Part shown: positions 13,602 to 25,326 of the stretch, piece after piece | Layout: each line of letters begins with the position of its first letter | Position numbering within the stretch: the stretch's first letter is position 1 | DNA from: Megamerina dolium | Taxonomy: Eukaryota; Arthropoda; Insecta; Diptera; Megamerinidae | Assembly: GCA_963854835.1 (NCBI GenBank) | Contig: OY978525.1 | Location: 17,702,309 to 17,766,308 of the forward strand | Length of the DNA: 64,000 bases | Direction: 5' to 3' | The notes under the pieces: model-generated | Databases searched by the model: none | The model's input: only the letters and a program-made list of their open reading frames with translations | What the model was told of the DNA's origin: nothing | Position numbers and translations under genes: made by a program

Positions 13602-13804
13602 CCAAAAATATTAGCAATAATGTCGAAAAAAATTTTTGGCCATTTTTGACATTATCGCAAGAATAATTTTAATAATTTCGAATAAAAATTGTAAGAATCG
13701 ACATTATTCCAAATATTTTGGTGGCTTTCCATATATAATAATATCGATATTATTGCAAAAAATTATTCAATATTAGTTAATTCGACATTATTCACAAATA
13801 TTTT
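13602..13804. repeat. Cluster of a 24-26 bp A+T-rich motif in both orientations
   Basis: The motif TTCGACATTATT(N)2-3AAATATTTT occurs three times: inverted at 13602-13626, direct at 13697-13721, and direct at 13781-13804. The first copy also forms a hairpin with TTTTTGACATTAT at 13643-13655. AAAGCC follows or precedes the cluster at both sides (near 13581 and 13873). Nothing known is matched; it could be the body of a small MITE-like element. Confidence 0.5.
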
Positions 13805-13879
13805 CAATATTAATGTTTGATTAAAAAATTAAATATAAAATTTTTCATAAACACTAATATCGCAATGCGATAAAGCCAA

Positions 13880-16015
13880 AATAAATGTACTCTATTATTT
13901 CCAATTATATTTTATCTATCACCAAATAAGTCTGAATATTTTTAGGACATTCACATCATCATGTACATATTTTCTTTTTTTTTTTTTGTAGAATACAATT
14001 TTTTTGCTTTTCTGTTTATCAAAGTCAACCAATTACTTCTAACACCATTCGAAAGTAAACACATCAAATACAGTGATCAGTGGACCCAAACAAACAAATC
14101 AACTAACGAAAATAAGAAATCAACTAAATAAGTACGCAACAAATGCCAAACTGTTTGTTGTTGCTCTTTATTCTTTCACACAACTTGATGAGCAAATTTT
14201 TGGGGCGGTAAAATAGACAGCAAAAGAGTGAGAGAGAGGGAGAGAGAGAACAAGAACAAGAACAAATCAACTGCAAATGACATTTTAATAAAAATATGAT
14301 TTTCACATTTTCCAAAATCCATAAGTAAATATAAATAACACTAACGCCATGCAATACTATGGAGAGAAAGAAAGAAAAACAGAAATAAACGAATCTATAA
14401 TAATAACAAGTCCAATTTAATGTTTACACACACCCACACACACACAGAGACACAAGGTCTCCCCAAAACTCACATACACGCAAAACACCGACGACGACGA
14501 CGACGACGACAACAACTGAGACACTGATGACAAATATGACGTTGCAAGAACAACATGACTGTGCAAGGACAATGATTACAATGCCACCAATGCCAACACC
14601 AACGACAACATCAATAATGACGTAGTTGACGACAACATGCTGCGCATCTACTATGTTTATGCATGTATGTATCTGACGAAGGACGAACATCCAATGCCAA
14701 TGTTGACGTTAGAAATTGTTTGATTATGGTCCACCATAGGGATATGTCAAACGTATGGATATGAATATATGGATACTATAGGTATATGCATATGTACAGT
14801 GACGTGCAGAAGCTAACATATTGAAGTAAAACAAGTTTCTCATTAGTTGTAGCTCCAACTTGGACTACTACATTCAAGTGGTTTTGATAAATTGTTTATA
14901 CACGCTACTGTATAGTGTGATTGTATGTATAAATACATTACGGAATGGGAGCATAATCATAAGCATCAGCATTAGTACATAATAGAAATTGTAGCATTTA
15001 CTCGCATGTATGCACATAATATAACGTGTGTATATAAAATTATTTTGTGTGGCAACTTTTGTCATCATAAGTATGTAGAGCATATTTGTTGAAAAATAAA
15101 AAGGAGCTCATACGAACAGAGTCAATAAATATATGTAAGAAATGAGGGTTTTCCTAAAGGTTTAGTTATCTAAAGTTTTTGGTCATTTACGTTGAAAGTA
15201 ACTACTTACAAAAATGAACACACTGTCTCGGAAAGTATGCCTTAAATAAATATTTAAAATAGGTACTTATATGAATGAATTCTATAGAGAAATTACAAAG
15301 GTGATGGATAAATTGCAAAGTGATTGATATGTGTTCATATCGTACGAATATTGAATGATTTATAACACCAATAACACAGCCATATGACTAGACGAGATAC
15401 ACATTTTGCCACACATGTATTTGAGTCGCTGAACAAGAATGGGAGGTTGGTTTGAATCGATCACGTCGTATTTCGTATCACGTATAAGACTTATCCTCAT
15501 TAATGTTATCTGTCTATCACTACCCCTTAAAGGTGTTCTATTACAAAATTGGCATTTTAAAATATTTCACTCCCTTCGCTCCCAGAGCTGCTCGAGAGAG
15601 TAAAAATATATGACTTACTTTATTTTCAATGTTCATTATTTTTTTTTTAAACATATTTACTCCCTCTCTTTACTCATTAGATCAGCTTTCCTACAAAATG
15701 AACTTACACATAACAGAAAATCATAAAATATTCCTATAATTGGCCAAGAATCGACGCTGAAGCATTGAAACGTATGACCAGCTCTCATTAATTCTTCTGC
15801 CCAACATTTCCTCCATATATATTATACTTATACCCTATACCCAGCTCTTCGGATGAATTTATGTTCGTTCAATTTTAGGCAAACAAAAATTTTGTAGGTG
15901 TGCCACACTAAGAGGCACAGATGTAAATGTAAATGATAGCGAAATACATCATGAAATTTACAATATAATTTCCAAAAACGAATCTCCTAAAATATAATAA
16001 TTAGATAATTAGGTA
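13880..16015. other. No gene seen; microsatellites
   Basis: Simple repeats include a GA-rich tract at 14228-14256, (CA)n near 14426-14446 and a perfect GAC/CGA trinucleotide run at about 14489-14511. Long valine- or cysteine-rich open frames over these tracts are products of the repeats, not genes. Confidence 0.5.
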
Positions 16016-16021
16016 ATTAAG

Positions 16022-17040
16022 GAAACCTCGGCCTGTCAAGTTCTCCGGTATTTGGTCTCTCCACTGGAGGTTAGGTCTACCTCTTCTGTGTTGTCCACCA
16101 GCGGGTTCTTACATTCGCTCGACATGACCTAGCCTATTTCGGTGTCAGCATAGAGGTAATACAGCCCATGGTTGTACCTTATTCGATACGCAAATAGGTC
16201 CAAAGATCTTTCGTAAGATTTTTATCTCCAAAACTCTGAGCATTCTCTCATCTGAGGTGGAAATTTTCCAAGCTTCGGCGCCATATGTAAGGCCAGGCAT
16301 GATGAGAGGCTTCTAGAGTGTTCCATTTCTCGAGAGAGGGCTCGACTTCTCAATTTCTTACTTAGCCCAAAGTAGCACCTGTTATTACTAGTGTTAATGC
16401 TGGTTCCAGAGTCATCACCTTCCTTCTAAAGCGTAGTTATCAACAGTAACGTGTTGTCCAAAACTGCGGTACTCTTAGTTTGTTGACGCTAGGTACTTCG
16501 TCTTGCACTCATTCACCGTAAGAACCATTCGATGCGGCTCCCCTTCCAACCCTGAGAATACTGCAATGACTGTTCACGTGTTCATACCGATTTTGGTATG
16601 TCAATATCATCGGCATACGCCAACAGCTGTATTATTTTCTCCATAATGAGATTGAAAAAGTTGCACGATAACGAATAACCTTGTCTGAAACCACGTTCGG
16701 TCTTAAACGGTGGAGAAAGGCAACCCCTTACCGGACGGTTGAAAGCGGCTTTATATCAACAAATAAATGGTGTGTGTCGATCTGTCTCTCTAGGGTCTTC
16801 CGCAGGATTTGGGGCAGTGTACACAACTATTCAATGTTAGATTTGCCAGATCTGAATCATGGGCTTCAATCTTTCACACAGTACGCTTGATAAAATTTTG
16901 TATGCGATGCTAAGGAGACTGATTCCACAGTAGTTGGCGCAAATTTTAGAGACTCCTTTCTTATGTACGGAACAGACAACACTGAGCCTCTAATCATCGA
17001 TTCGAAGGGATCTACCATATATAAAACAACTCCAAATGTC
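16022..17040 (-). mobile_element. LINE 'A' copy 3, about 1 kb of reverse transcriptase and C-terminus
   Basis: This is the longest contiguous LINE A reverse transcriptase piece. Reading the minus strand from 17040 downwards gives the fingers region, then the polymerase active site Tyr-Ala-Asp-Asp (16606-16617 on the plus strand reads as its complement), then the KTKYLxSTNK block near 16490, and the C-terminal GAExWxIS and RILRKIFGP-like region near 16200-16300. The lower end matches the GRPNLRW block. Stops and frameshifts are spread throughout, so it cannot be expressed. It shares its lower boundary type with the other copies but lacks the (AAGT)n tail. Confidence 0.8.
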
Positions 17041-19704
17041 AGAGCTCTTTGCATATTATAGTTTTAAAATGACAAATTTCTACTGGCGATAGAGTTAACG
17101 ATTCCTTGCTGCCAAATGGCGATAGTTAGAAAGAACAAATATTAATATTTCTGAAGAAATGTTATTGAGTTAGCCACGTCGGGAATCCCATGAACAGAAC
17201 GATGACGCACTGAGCAGTCGGACTGAACTACCGATCATAGCATTGGAAGAAATTGCAAATCTTTACATCGTTAGTGAAGTGTTATTAAATAGTGAAATTT
17301 TTAAATAAACTTATTAAGGTTGCTAAAACTTTCTCACATCGATACTGCTAAAACTATTACTGCACGGAAAGCGATGTTGTGTGGTATACATCTATTGTGG
17401 TGGGATTCATCTAATGCAGTTCTTATTCTTATTGCTCTAACGTCAGCAGTCAACTAAATAAAGCACGTCTGATGACAGAAATTCCTTATTTTACATCAGA
17501 AATCTCTTAGTGGCGTACTACTGTACTCAAAAGAGCTCTGTCAGAGTTCTTGGCGCAGATACCACATAGGTCTTATGAGGAAGGAATTATGGGTTCATTA
17601 ATAACAAATCGTCCAGTAAAAAAACAAAGTTTTGACGTTAGGGTTGAATTACGACCAACTGGTAGGCCTGCAAAAGTATTGTGAGTACGATAACCCCATT
17701 GCGGCTGGACGAATTTGAATACAAAAGTATTGTGAATATCATAGAAAATATTAAACATAATTCTTCGTTATATTCAAAATTAGATAGGTCACAAAATTAA
17801 GAGCTCCCAATAACAGGGACTCAATAAAAACTACTTGGGTGATGATTACATGATATTATTATTTTGATTTTATCCTTCCACATTGTTCAATATATTTTGA
17901 ATATTGAAGATATATGTACTGAAAGATAAGTATCGTCAGATTCGTCAGGTAACTCATTCATATACCTTATGTATTGTAATGATACGAATAAAAAGCTTTC
18001 CCATGTAAAAAGTACTTCGAAATTCAAGTAACCTATGAATATAGGATTCTATCTAACTAATGCTAAAAAGAAAAAAAAAGATAGCATACTATAAAGGTGT
18101 ATGATAATTTAAACAGATGATGAAAAAGTTCGAAGTGGATCTTTGTATTTTTTGTTTTCTTGTTTTTTGTAACTTTTCCAAAAAAAAAAACACTATATCC
18201 ACTATATTTGGCAATTTAAAGCATATAACTTAATGAAAAAGTTGCTTTTAACCTTTGTACGAAAAAAAAAGGAATTTTATGATATCAATACATCAAATTT
18301 GTGAACAACTATATAAAATTATAATATCAACTACAACAACAAAAACCACAATATATTATAATATAAGTCATAAACTTTACCATCTTAAAAGCTTTTTAAC
18401 ACATATACATATACATATGTACATTTATACACATGCAGTCCAAATGAGGAACCTTTTATCATTTTGTGCTTTTCCTTTTTTGATGATTGCTTATCATTGT
18501 CATTCTCACGTTTTATGTGTAAACATAAAAGTTTCAAAATAATAATAAAATAAATATAGGTACTCCCACACATATCATATATATATCAATACAAAATCCA
18601 TACAAACCAAAAAGGTACCTATAAATAGCAGGACCATTTAATGATGACGGTAAGAACTCTGACGCAAGAGCATTGAAATTCACGTGACATTTGCCATTGA
18701 AATACTCTCTTGCTTAAATATGCAAGCTATTGTAAATGGATAAATGTATCAAGTATATATCGTAGGTACATATGTAAAGATATCTACATATTTCTATATC
18801 TATATAGATACATTAGGATGGGTCAACTTTTCCTGCTCAGCAACATACATATTTTTGTTCTTTTTATGTTTTATTTTTCGGTAGCATTTTGATTTGCAAA
18901 TAATTTGAGCACCCCTACTCGTATGTGAATGTATTCTATAGGCAATCATATGAGTATATAAACAATTATATTGAGTGACAAATGGCTTTCTATGATATGT
19001 GTACTGTACTATATATATTTACCCGTAGCCATTAAACGCTTGTCATTAGATATTATTATTGATAATAGTACAAGCGATATGGAATGAGTTATTATATTAT
19101 AAAGTAAACTTTTACAAATACAATATAATGCAACTAATGAATGAAATACAACAGATCAGGATCTGAGTAGTATTTTTCCAACTTTGGGGTTCCAATGATT
19201 GGGCTGCTCAACATTATATTGTGTGCCCAAGAAATGATTCAACAGAAAAATCTATATTTTCAAGAAAATACATAGTTATATATTTACTAAAGATTTCCAT
19301 TTGTCGACAAAGCTTCTGGCAGTAAAAAGTTGTCACGTAGAACATGTTAAAAGAGCTTTGAGGTAAAACACAAGAAATTTAAAATCAAGAGAATACTGGC
19401 TTACGAATTCAGGATTTTAGGAATAATGTTTAGATTAGGAAATATTATCGATTACATTCATAGTTTAAAGCACAAGGTAGCTCAATATGTACCAATACTT
19501 ATTCTAATCTAAGATTATAGTCATAGTTTCTCTCATTAAATACAATAAATTCATTTACATTAATTAATTACTCATTAATTTGGCTGTTTCCTATAGCAAC
19601 TTCTATCAGAGTGATTTAAAATTTATTCTAGAATTACTACACTACTTGTAAAAATTTAAGCATTGTTGAAACCAATTCTTTAATAGATTTGATCCTGCTA
19701 AATT
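17041..19704. other. No gene seen
   Basis: A+T-rich with A tracts near 18071-18080 and 18180-18190 and TATATACATA-type repeats near 18400-18420. A weak unexplained G+C-richer stretch lies at 17060-17760. No protein family is recognised. Confidence 0.4.
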
Positions 19705-19705
19705 C

Positions 19706-19997
19706 GGTGCCGTAGCTCAGTGGTTAGTACGCTGGTCTTCTGATCTGTAGGTCGTGGGTTCAATCGCCGGGTAAAACACAACTATAATATCGCGAAGATT
19801 TTTCTTGCGGTCGGTACTCACCTGTCGGCAAGCAATTCTTCCGACAGTAACAATTTACGCTGTGACAAAACTCAGAAAAGGTGATATCCGAAGAATTCTG
19901 CCATTTGGAAGCGGCTAATTCAGTCCAAATCTTAAAACGCACAACAGTAGTGGAAGAGAAACTCGGCCAAAGGGACCAGGGTGTACAAGTGGCACAT
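19706..19997 (+). mobile_element. tRNA-derived SINE copy 1
   Basis: The 5' end GGTGCCGTAGCTCAGTGG carries a pol III A box (TAGCTCAGTGG, 19713-19723) and, about 33 bases on, a B box (GGGTTCAATCG, 19757-19767). The body continues with CACCTGTCGGCAAGCAATT, CAGAAAAGGTGATATC and GAAGAGAAACTCGGCCAA, all shared with three other copies, and ends near AAGTGGCACATT. This copy has a deletion of about 20 bases after the B box relative to the others. It is a repeat and not a functional tRNA gene: the acceptor stem has no pairing partner and the unit is far too long. Confidence 0.85.
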
Positions 19998-20374
19998 TAA
20001 AAAACATTCGAAAATCGCATTAAGAGAAACTTATGTTTTAAAGTTTTCAAGTCATAGTTTTGTTTCAGAACTCTAGTACAAATCATGAAAAAATGTATAT
20101 TTTTGAGATAAGAATAGCGATTGAAAATTTACGAAAATTACCAAATAAATATTCCGAAAATTATAAATCGTAAAAACTTGTTTACAAAAAAATCAAGGCA
20201 GAAAAAGTAGTAGTAGTAAAGGCCGAGAACGTAGTAAAGTTTAATAAATAACTTCTTTTGGAAGTCGGCACCAAAGAAATTGTTGCCAACGAACCAAGCA
20301 ACAATTTGTTAGTAAGTAATAAGTTCAAACCGCGCCATGACATAAAAAAAGAAAAGAAGCTTTACAAAATAAAA

Positions 20375-20722
20375 AAATAAATATATGGCACTTAAACCCC
20401 CGAAGGGCTCATTGGCCAAGCTTCTCTTCCATTACTGTTATGCGTGTTAAATTTTGGACAATATTAGAGGAACCTACTTACTTTAGCCGGTTCCGAACGG
20501 CAGAACCCTTGTGACATCACTTTTTCTGAGCTTTGTCACAGAGTTCTTTTAAAAGATTTTTCATGGCAACTTCCTACTCTCGGCAGAATTGCCAATTGCT
20601 TGCCGAAAGGTGGGTACCGTTCGAAAGAAAAATCTTTTTGATATTAAATTTGTTATGCATCAGCCGGGGTTGAACCGCGACCTACAGATCATAAGGCCAA
20701 CATACTAACCACTGAGCTGCGG
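20375..20722 (-). mobile_element. tRNA-derived SINE copy 2
   Basis: The reverse strand begins at 20722 with a damaged GCAGCTCAGTGGTTAG and keeps the B box (GGTTCAACCCC) and the whole internal body down to GTGCCATATATTTATTTTTT. It lies in inverted orientation to copy 1 with their 3' tails facing, about 380 bp apart. Clear target-site duplications were not found. Confidence 0.85.
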
Positions 20723-22531
20723 AGCAAAAAACAATTTTCAAAATCGATTTTGTAGTTTTGGAGCCAATGCGAAGAAAAAACAAAGCCCATAAAAATAAGG
20801 TGGCTTTTGGTTACTCACCTACATGAAGATTATTAAATTTATTAAATTTGATTTTTGAGTTAGAACATTTGCTATCGAATACAAAAATAATATTTGAAAT
20901 GGGATAAACTTTTGCGCAGTTTTCTGGTACAAATATATGAGTACAAGCGCAATATCGACAAAATATAGTAGTACACTTTCAGTCGTCGAAAAATTAGCAA
21001 TTTCAATTTGTCTCTAATTGCAACCGAATCGAAATGAGCCAAATGCATGACTGGCACCCATCAATTTTTCCTCCGCAAAATTTTTTCAGAACATGCTTAC
21101 CATCTATCTTTAGCGAATATGCGAACTCCCCACTCAATATTGACGTTTTTATTAATCTCGCTAATATCGCTCCTGGTGTTCCTATATATTGAATTTTTCC
21201 AATTCAACATTTCTTCCAAAGAAGTGTACCCTTTATTCCACCTAGAAGAAAGACTCCAACACATTATTGATATTTTCATAGAAATATCTCGAATTTAGAG
21301 ACTGGGAGGCCGAACTGTGATTGGAAGAGATCGGTACATATCGCTGATAAATACAAAAAGATATAACATTGATGGAATCGAGCCAGAGTGGATATTCCGC
21401 ATAGCATTTACAGGTGACGTTATAAATAATTGGACGAAAGGGAAACGAAGATTCACTTCCTTTGTGACGTGAATCAGCTCCAGTAGACATATCCTATTTC
21501 ATTTTGACTTTAACATTGAGAGCCCTTAAGCAAAGTTAAAAAAAAACACACTTCATGTTTCTTTGGGCTTGGGAAGCTTTTGTACACCATATTCCCTATG
21601 ACCATCCAAGGTAAGATTTATTTGTAAAATTGCAATGTCTATAACATCGCATAACAAAGGAATGAAATTAGAAATTAAAATTAGTTGAGAGAATGAGATG
21701 AAGCAAAGCGTTAAGTGAGATTAAAACAATATAATCATCCCCCAACATTGATCAATTGATAAATGAAAATCGTATATATAACTGGTTTGACGATGTACGC
21801 TACTTGTAACGCTAGTGGTTATGGCGAGAAAAAAAAAAACCGAAATTATGTTAATGAGCTGCATTACAACAATAATAGTAGCAAGAGCAGTGACAGCAGC
21901 AACGTTAGCAGTAGTACCGAGTAGGAATAATTCCCTGTCGCAACAATTCAACTCATGTACGTACAGTGACGTTTAACATACATTCCCCCCATGTATGCAT
22001 ACGCAAATGCTTTCTCTAAATATATATTGTTTCTGTTTTTTCTGTTATTGTACGTACGTATGCGAGTGTATACATGCGTATGTATTTTAGCGTTACATTG
22101 TGAAAAATTGTCACTCATTATGGTTTTTGTGGCACATTCATTGTACAGTGGCACGCATCGTAAGCGTACGCGACATAAATGAAGTTGACCCACGTAAGTT
22201 TGTAGTTGACGCGCTACCGCCGCCACAATACGAAAGACATGACGATGATTACGATGATGATGTCCTCGTGGTGATGATCTCCTGTGGTTTTTGTCATCAT
22301 TCTCGTAGGGTTCGCATAGTGGTGGCGCAACGTTGCTGGTGGTGGGTGGCACACGTGCATACGCTCATCAAATATTTATACCTCTGTACGCTTATATCGT
22401 ATGTATGATAGCTTATAACTCACAATGAAGTGAAGGTTCGTTGTATGTACTACATTCATTCGCTTATTCGCTGTTGTATGTATTGTAGGTAGTACATATT
22501 TGACTTTTGTGTACACAAATTAAAATTGTCG

Positions 22532-22532
<1 letters not shown>
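20723..22532. other. No gene seen
   Basis: A+T-rich. An 83-codon hydrophobic open frame near 21047-21298 has no recognisable family and an overlapping open frame on the other strand, so it is not called. GACGATGATTACGATGATGATG-type repeats lie near 22240-22265. Confidence 0.4.

Positions 22533-22602
<70 letters not shown>
22533..22602 (+). repeat. (TG)35 microsatellite
   Basis: An uninterrupted TG dinucleotide run of 70 bp. The perfect repeat makes it a likely length-polymorphic marker. The poly-His/Thr open frame on the other strand is an artefact of the repeat. Confidence 0.95.
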
Positions 22603-22606
<4 letters not shown>

Positions 22607-22799
22607 TGTACGTGGCGTTTGCTGTATGTTAAATTTCTATAATATCTTAACGCATTTATATTAAGTATTGTTGTAGCTGGTGGTTTTTCTTTATTTGTGT
22701 ACACTTTTTTTTTCATGCCTCAGTTCTACGTTATATACGAATTTGTACAATATAATAGGTAAACATGTATTTGTGTGAGTATTATATACATACTGAACT

Positions 22800-23850
22800 G
22801 GGCAAAAAGTATCAGTCAAATTGAGAACATTTTTTTTAAGAAAAACTCACTTTTAATAAAACAAAATATATACCAAATATACCAGTAGATACCGAGTTTC
22901 AGTACAATAATATTTTCCTGCCCAAAGTGTAAAAGCAAACGTTCAAAGCAAAAGTCTGTATGGGAGGTAGGCGTGTTTTTTATTCAATTCACCCCATTTT
23001 CAAATGTAAATATTATTTGGTAAATTTAATAATACTTACCGAGTTTCAGCTTCATTCCTTTATATTTTCGTGCTAAAAGTGTTGGAATATACAAATGGAA
23101 GCATAATTCTATATGGGAGCTATGTTTGATTTTTATTCGATTCAACCCATTTTCAAATATATATATTATCTAGTAAATTTAATAGTATGTGCCAAGTTTC
23201 AGCGTGCTAACTTAATATTTTGATGCGTTAAGTATGAAATCATTCAAAAGAGGCATATGTTTGTATGGCAGGTAGACGTGATTTTCATTCGATTAAGGCC
23301 ATTTTTGAAAATTTATATTATTTGGTGAATTTTATGGTATGTGCGAAATTTCAGCTAAAAAAATTCATATTTTCTCGCAAAAAGTATGAAAATACTCATT
23401 CTGCAACATTCTTTTATATGGTAGGTAGGCGTTGTTTCCATTCGATTTTACTTTTTTTTTATATTATATCAATTCTGTGGCAAAACGAGTTTCATATGCT
23501 AAATTCTAATTCGAAAACTTTATATTTTTATGTGAAAAGTATGAAAGAGCATGTTCAATAGCAATCTTTTGTATGGAAGGTAGCGGTGATTTTCATTAGA
23601 TTTTGCTGATTTGCAATTTTCTACATTAATTTATGAAAATAATAATATATTCCAATTTTTAGCTCAATAACTCTATAATTACGGTTAGCGTGCGAGAAGA
23701 CGGGCATACAGGCACACAGGCATGACTAAATTGAGTCTGATCGGCTATGTGCTCCCTGAGAGAAAAAGGCTCGACACTTTTGCCTTCATTTGATGTGTCA
23801 ACTACCTTTACTTCTGCATACACCCTAAACACCGCGACCATCATCACTCT
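22800..23850 (+). mobile_element. DINE/Helentron-like element with five central tandem repeats
   Basis: Five degenerate units occur with the anchor TATGG at 22959, 23112, 23264, 23417 and 23572, i.e. spacings of 153, 152, 153 and 155 bp. Each unit has TATGGxAGGTAGGCGTG, then ATTCGATT, then ATATTATTTGGTAAATTT-like sequence and a TTTCAGCT phrase. After the array (23690-23760) comes sequence with GACGGGCATACAGGCACAC and TGAGTCTGATCGGC, which resembles the conserved block of fly DINE/INE-1 elements. Central tandem repeats of about 150 bp are known for the DINE-TR1 group of Helentron-derived elements in drosophilids and a Bactrocera fly. It is non-coding and non-autonomous. Ends are not defined. 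Confidence 0.65.
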
Positions 23851-24865
23851 TGGCCTTATAATCGATTGAGACAGTCAGACATTCAGACTGTCTAACAACG
23901 TTGACATAAATTTTTTTTTTCTTCTTTTGCAGTTTGCTCTGCTGGTGATTGACGACTGGCTGCATGCACACATAAACACAATTTGTTTATAGCCTTAACT
24001 AATAGGCCTCATAATGAGCTGCATTTACCATTAAGCACCTTTTCATCATTGTGATTATCTAAATACATGTAGGTAGATGCGTACTATATATATTTATGTA
24101 TATGTGTTGTGTGCATACATGTGTAAAAGTCTAACTGCCTAAGGAAATATTTTATATGGACGTGTGACTTACATACAATGCACTTACTACCCACCCTCCT
24201 TATGACTGACTTCATTGTTGTCATCGTAGATACTCTCATGCCATCGTTTCATTTATTCATTCATTCATTCATTGTTTATGTGGTCGCATTAATTTTATTA
24301 ATTTTTTTTCATGTTTTACCAAATGCCGTGTATACTATATAAAGGTACATTTCTATATCTACTGCATTCTCTATACATTTTTTTATTTATTTGTTGGAAC
24401 TATCTTTAGCATTGTATCACATTTTGCTTTAGAGTGTTGATATATTCGTCAGTACAAATTTGTTATTATCTTTTTCGTTGTTTTACTATATTTCATTGTT
24501 ACTATTATTATCATTATTATTATGGTTATTATTATTATGGTATACTGTAAAAGCGTGTGTCATTAGTTTTTATTTTTATGCCATTGTCCTTTTTTTTTAT
24601 TTTTGGTTTTCATTGTTTATCAAGATGATTATGATATGTTATTATATTATACATTCAAATTTTTGTGTATTGAGCATTTGCCATATGACAGCTTTATTTA
24701 TTATTACTCGATGATTTTAATCGAAGAACTTATTAGAAAGGCATAGATACAATAGAAAATGCACGTGAAATGTCATAGGAACAATAGAATTAACTTATAT
24801 GGTATGCATAGTAAGGTGAAAGGTTATGTTGTAACGTTCTCGAGACAAAAAATATTTTTTTTTTC
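23851..24865. other. No gene seen
   Basis: A poly-pyrimidine tract ending TTTTGCAG at 23932 looks like a splice acceptor but no matching exon is evident. (ATTC)n lies near 24256-24272 and ATT-rich repeats near 24500-24540. Confidence 0.4.
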
Positions 24866-24869
24866 TTAA

Positions 24870-25322
24870 CCCTTTTAGAACCGCCAAAACGGTTTTTTTT
24901 TTATCATAGCTCAGTTGTTGATTGTCCGACTTTAAAAAATAATAACTCGTTGAAAAGCTATCAAAAAGGGCTATAAAACCTTCATATATAACTTTGACAT
25001 CGGACAAACTCTTAAAAAATTAAACTCAATTCCTCTGATTCTACCCCTTATGAAACATTTTTCTACCATAAAATTAAATCACTCTAAAAACCAATTTCGT
25101 TATTACTCCTTTAGTTTTAGAGTTAGCTGCACACTTCCAAAGAGAGAGTTTATTGGTTTTTAAAGTGCTTTAATTTTATGGAAGAAAAATGTTTCATTAG
25201 GGGGTAAAATCAAAGGAGCTGAATTAAAATTGTTTAGGGGTTCGTCCGATGTCAAGGTTAAAAGTCAGACAATTAATAACTGTGCTATGATAAAAAAGAC
25301 CACTTTCGCAGTTCTAAAAGGG
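24870..25322. mobile_element. Fold-back MITE with piggyBac-like ends and TTAA flanks
   Basis: The unit is a 453-bp imperfect palindrome. It starts CCCTTTTAGAACCGC and ends GCAGTTCTAAAAGGG, and is flanked on each side by TTAA (24866-24869 and 25323-25326). The right arm (about 25151-25322) is matched along its whole length by the left arm (24870-25103), which carries an extra stretch of about 60 bases around 24928-24990. Shared internal blocks include TTTATCATAGC, TGACATCGGAC, TGAAACATTTTTCT and CCATAAAATTAAA. The spacer is about 50 bases. TTAA target duplication with CCC...GGG ends is the hallmark of piggyBac. There is no coding capacity, so it would need transposase from another element. Confidence 0.7.
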
Positions 25323-25326
25323 TTAA

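Noticed and set aside
14424..14690. Valine-rich open frame on the minus strand
   Set aside because: It is produced by CA and GAC repeats; there is no domain or codon signal.
16681..17054. Small plus-strand open frames around 16.7-17.05 kb
   Set aside because: They are antisense shadows of LINE A copy 3.
19706..19780. tRNA gene with pol III A and B boxes
   Set aside because: The same head occurs in four dispersed units of about 350 bp with target duplications, and there is no 3' acceptor stem. It is a SINE head, not a tRNA gene.
21047..21298. Hydrophobic 83-codon frame that could be a membrane peptide
   Set aside because: A+T-rich DNA readily gives hydrophobic frames. An overlapping frame exists on the other strand and there is no splice, promoter or family support.
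22456..22716. His/Thr-repeat open frame
   Set aside because: It is the translation of the (TG)35 microsatellite.
23910..23992. Possible terminal exon after a poly-pyrimidine tract and TTTTGCAG
   Set aside because: It would encode only about 20 residues before a stop, with no family signal. Poly-T followed by CAG is common in this DNA.
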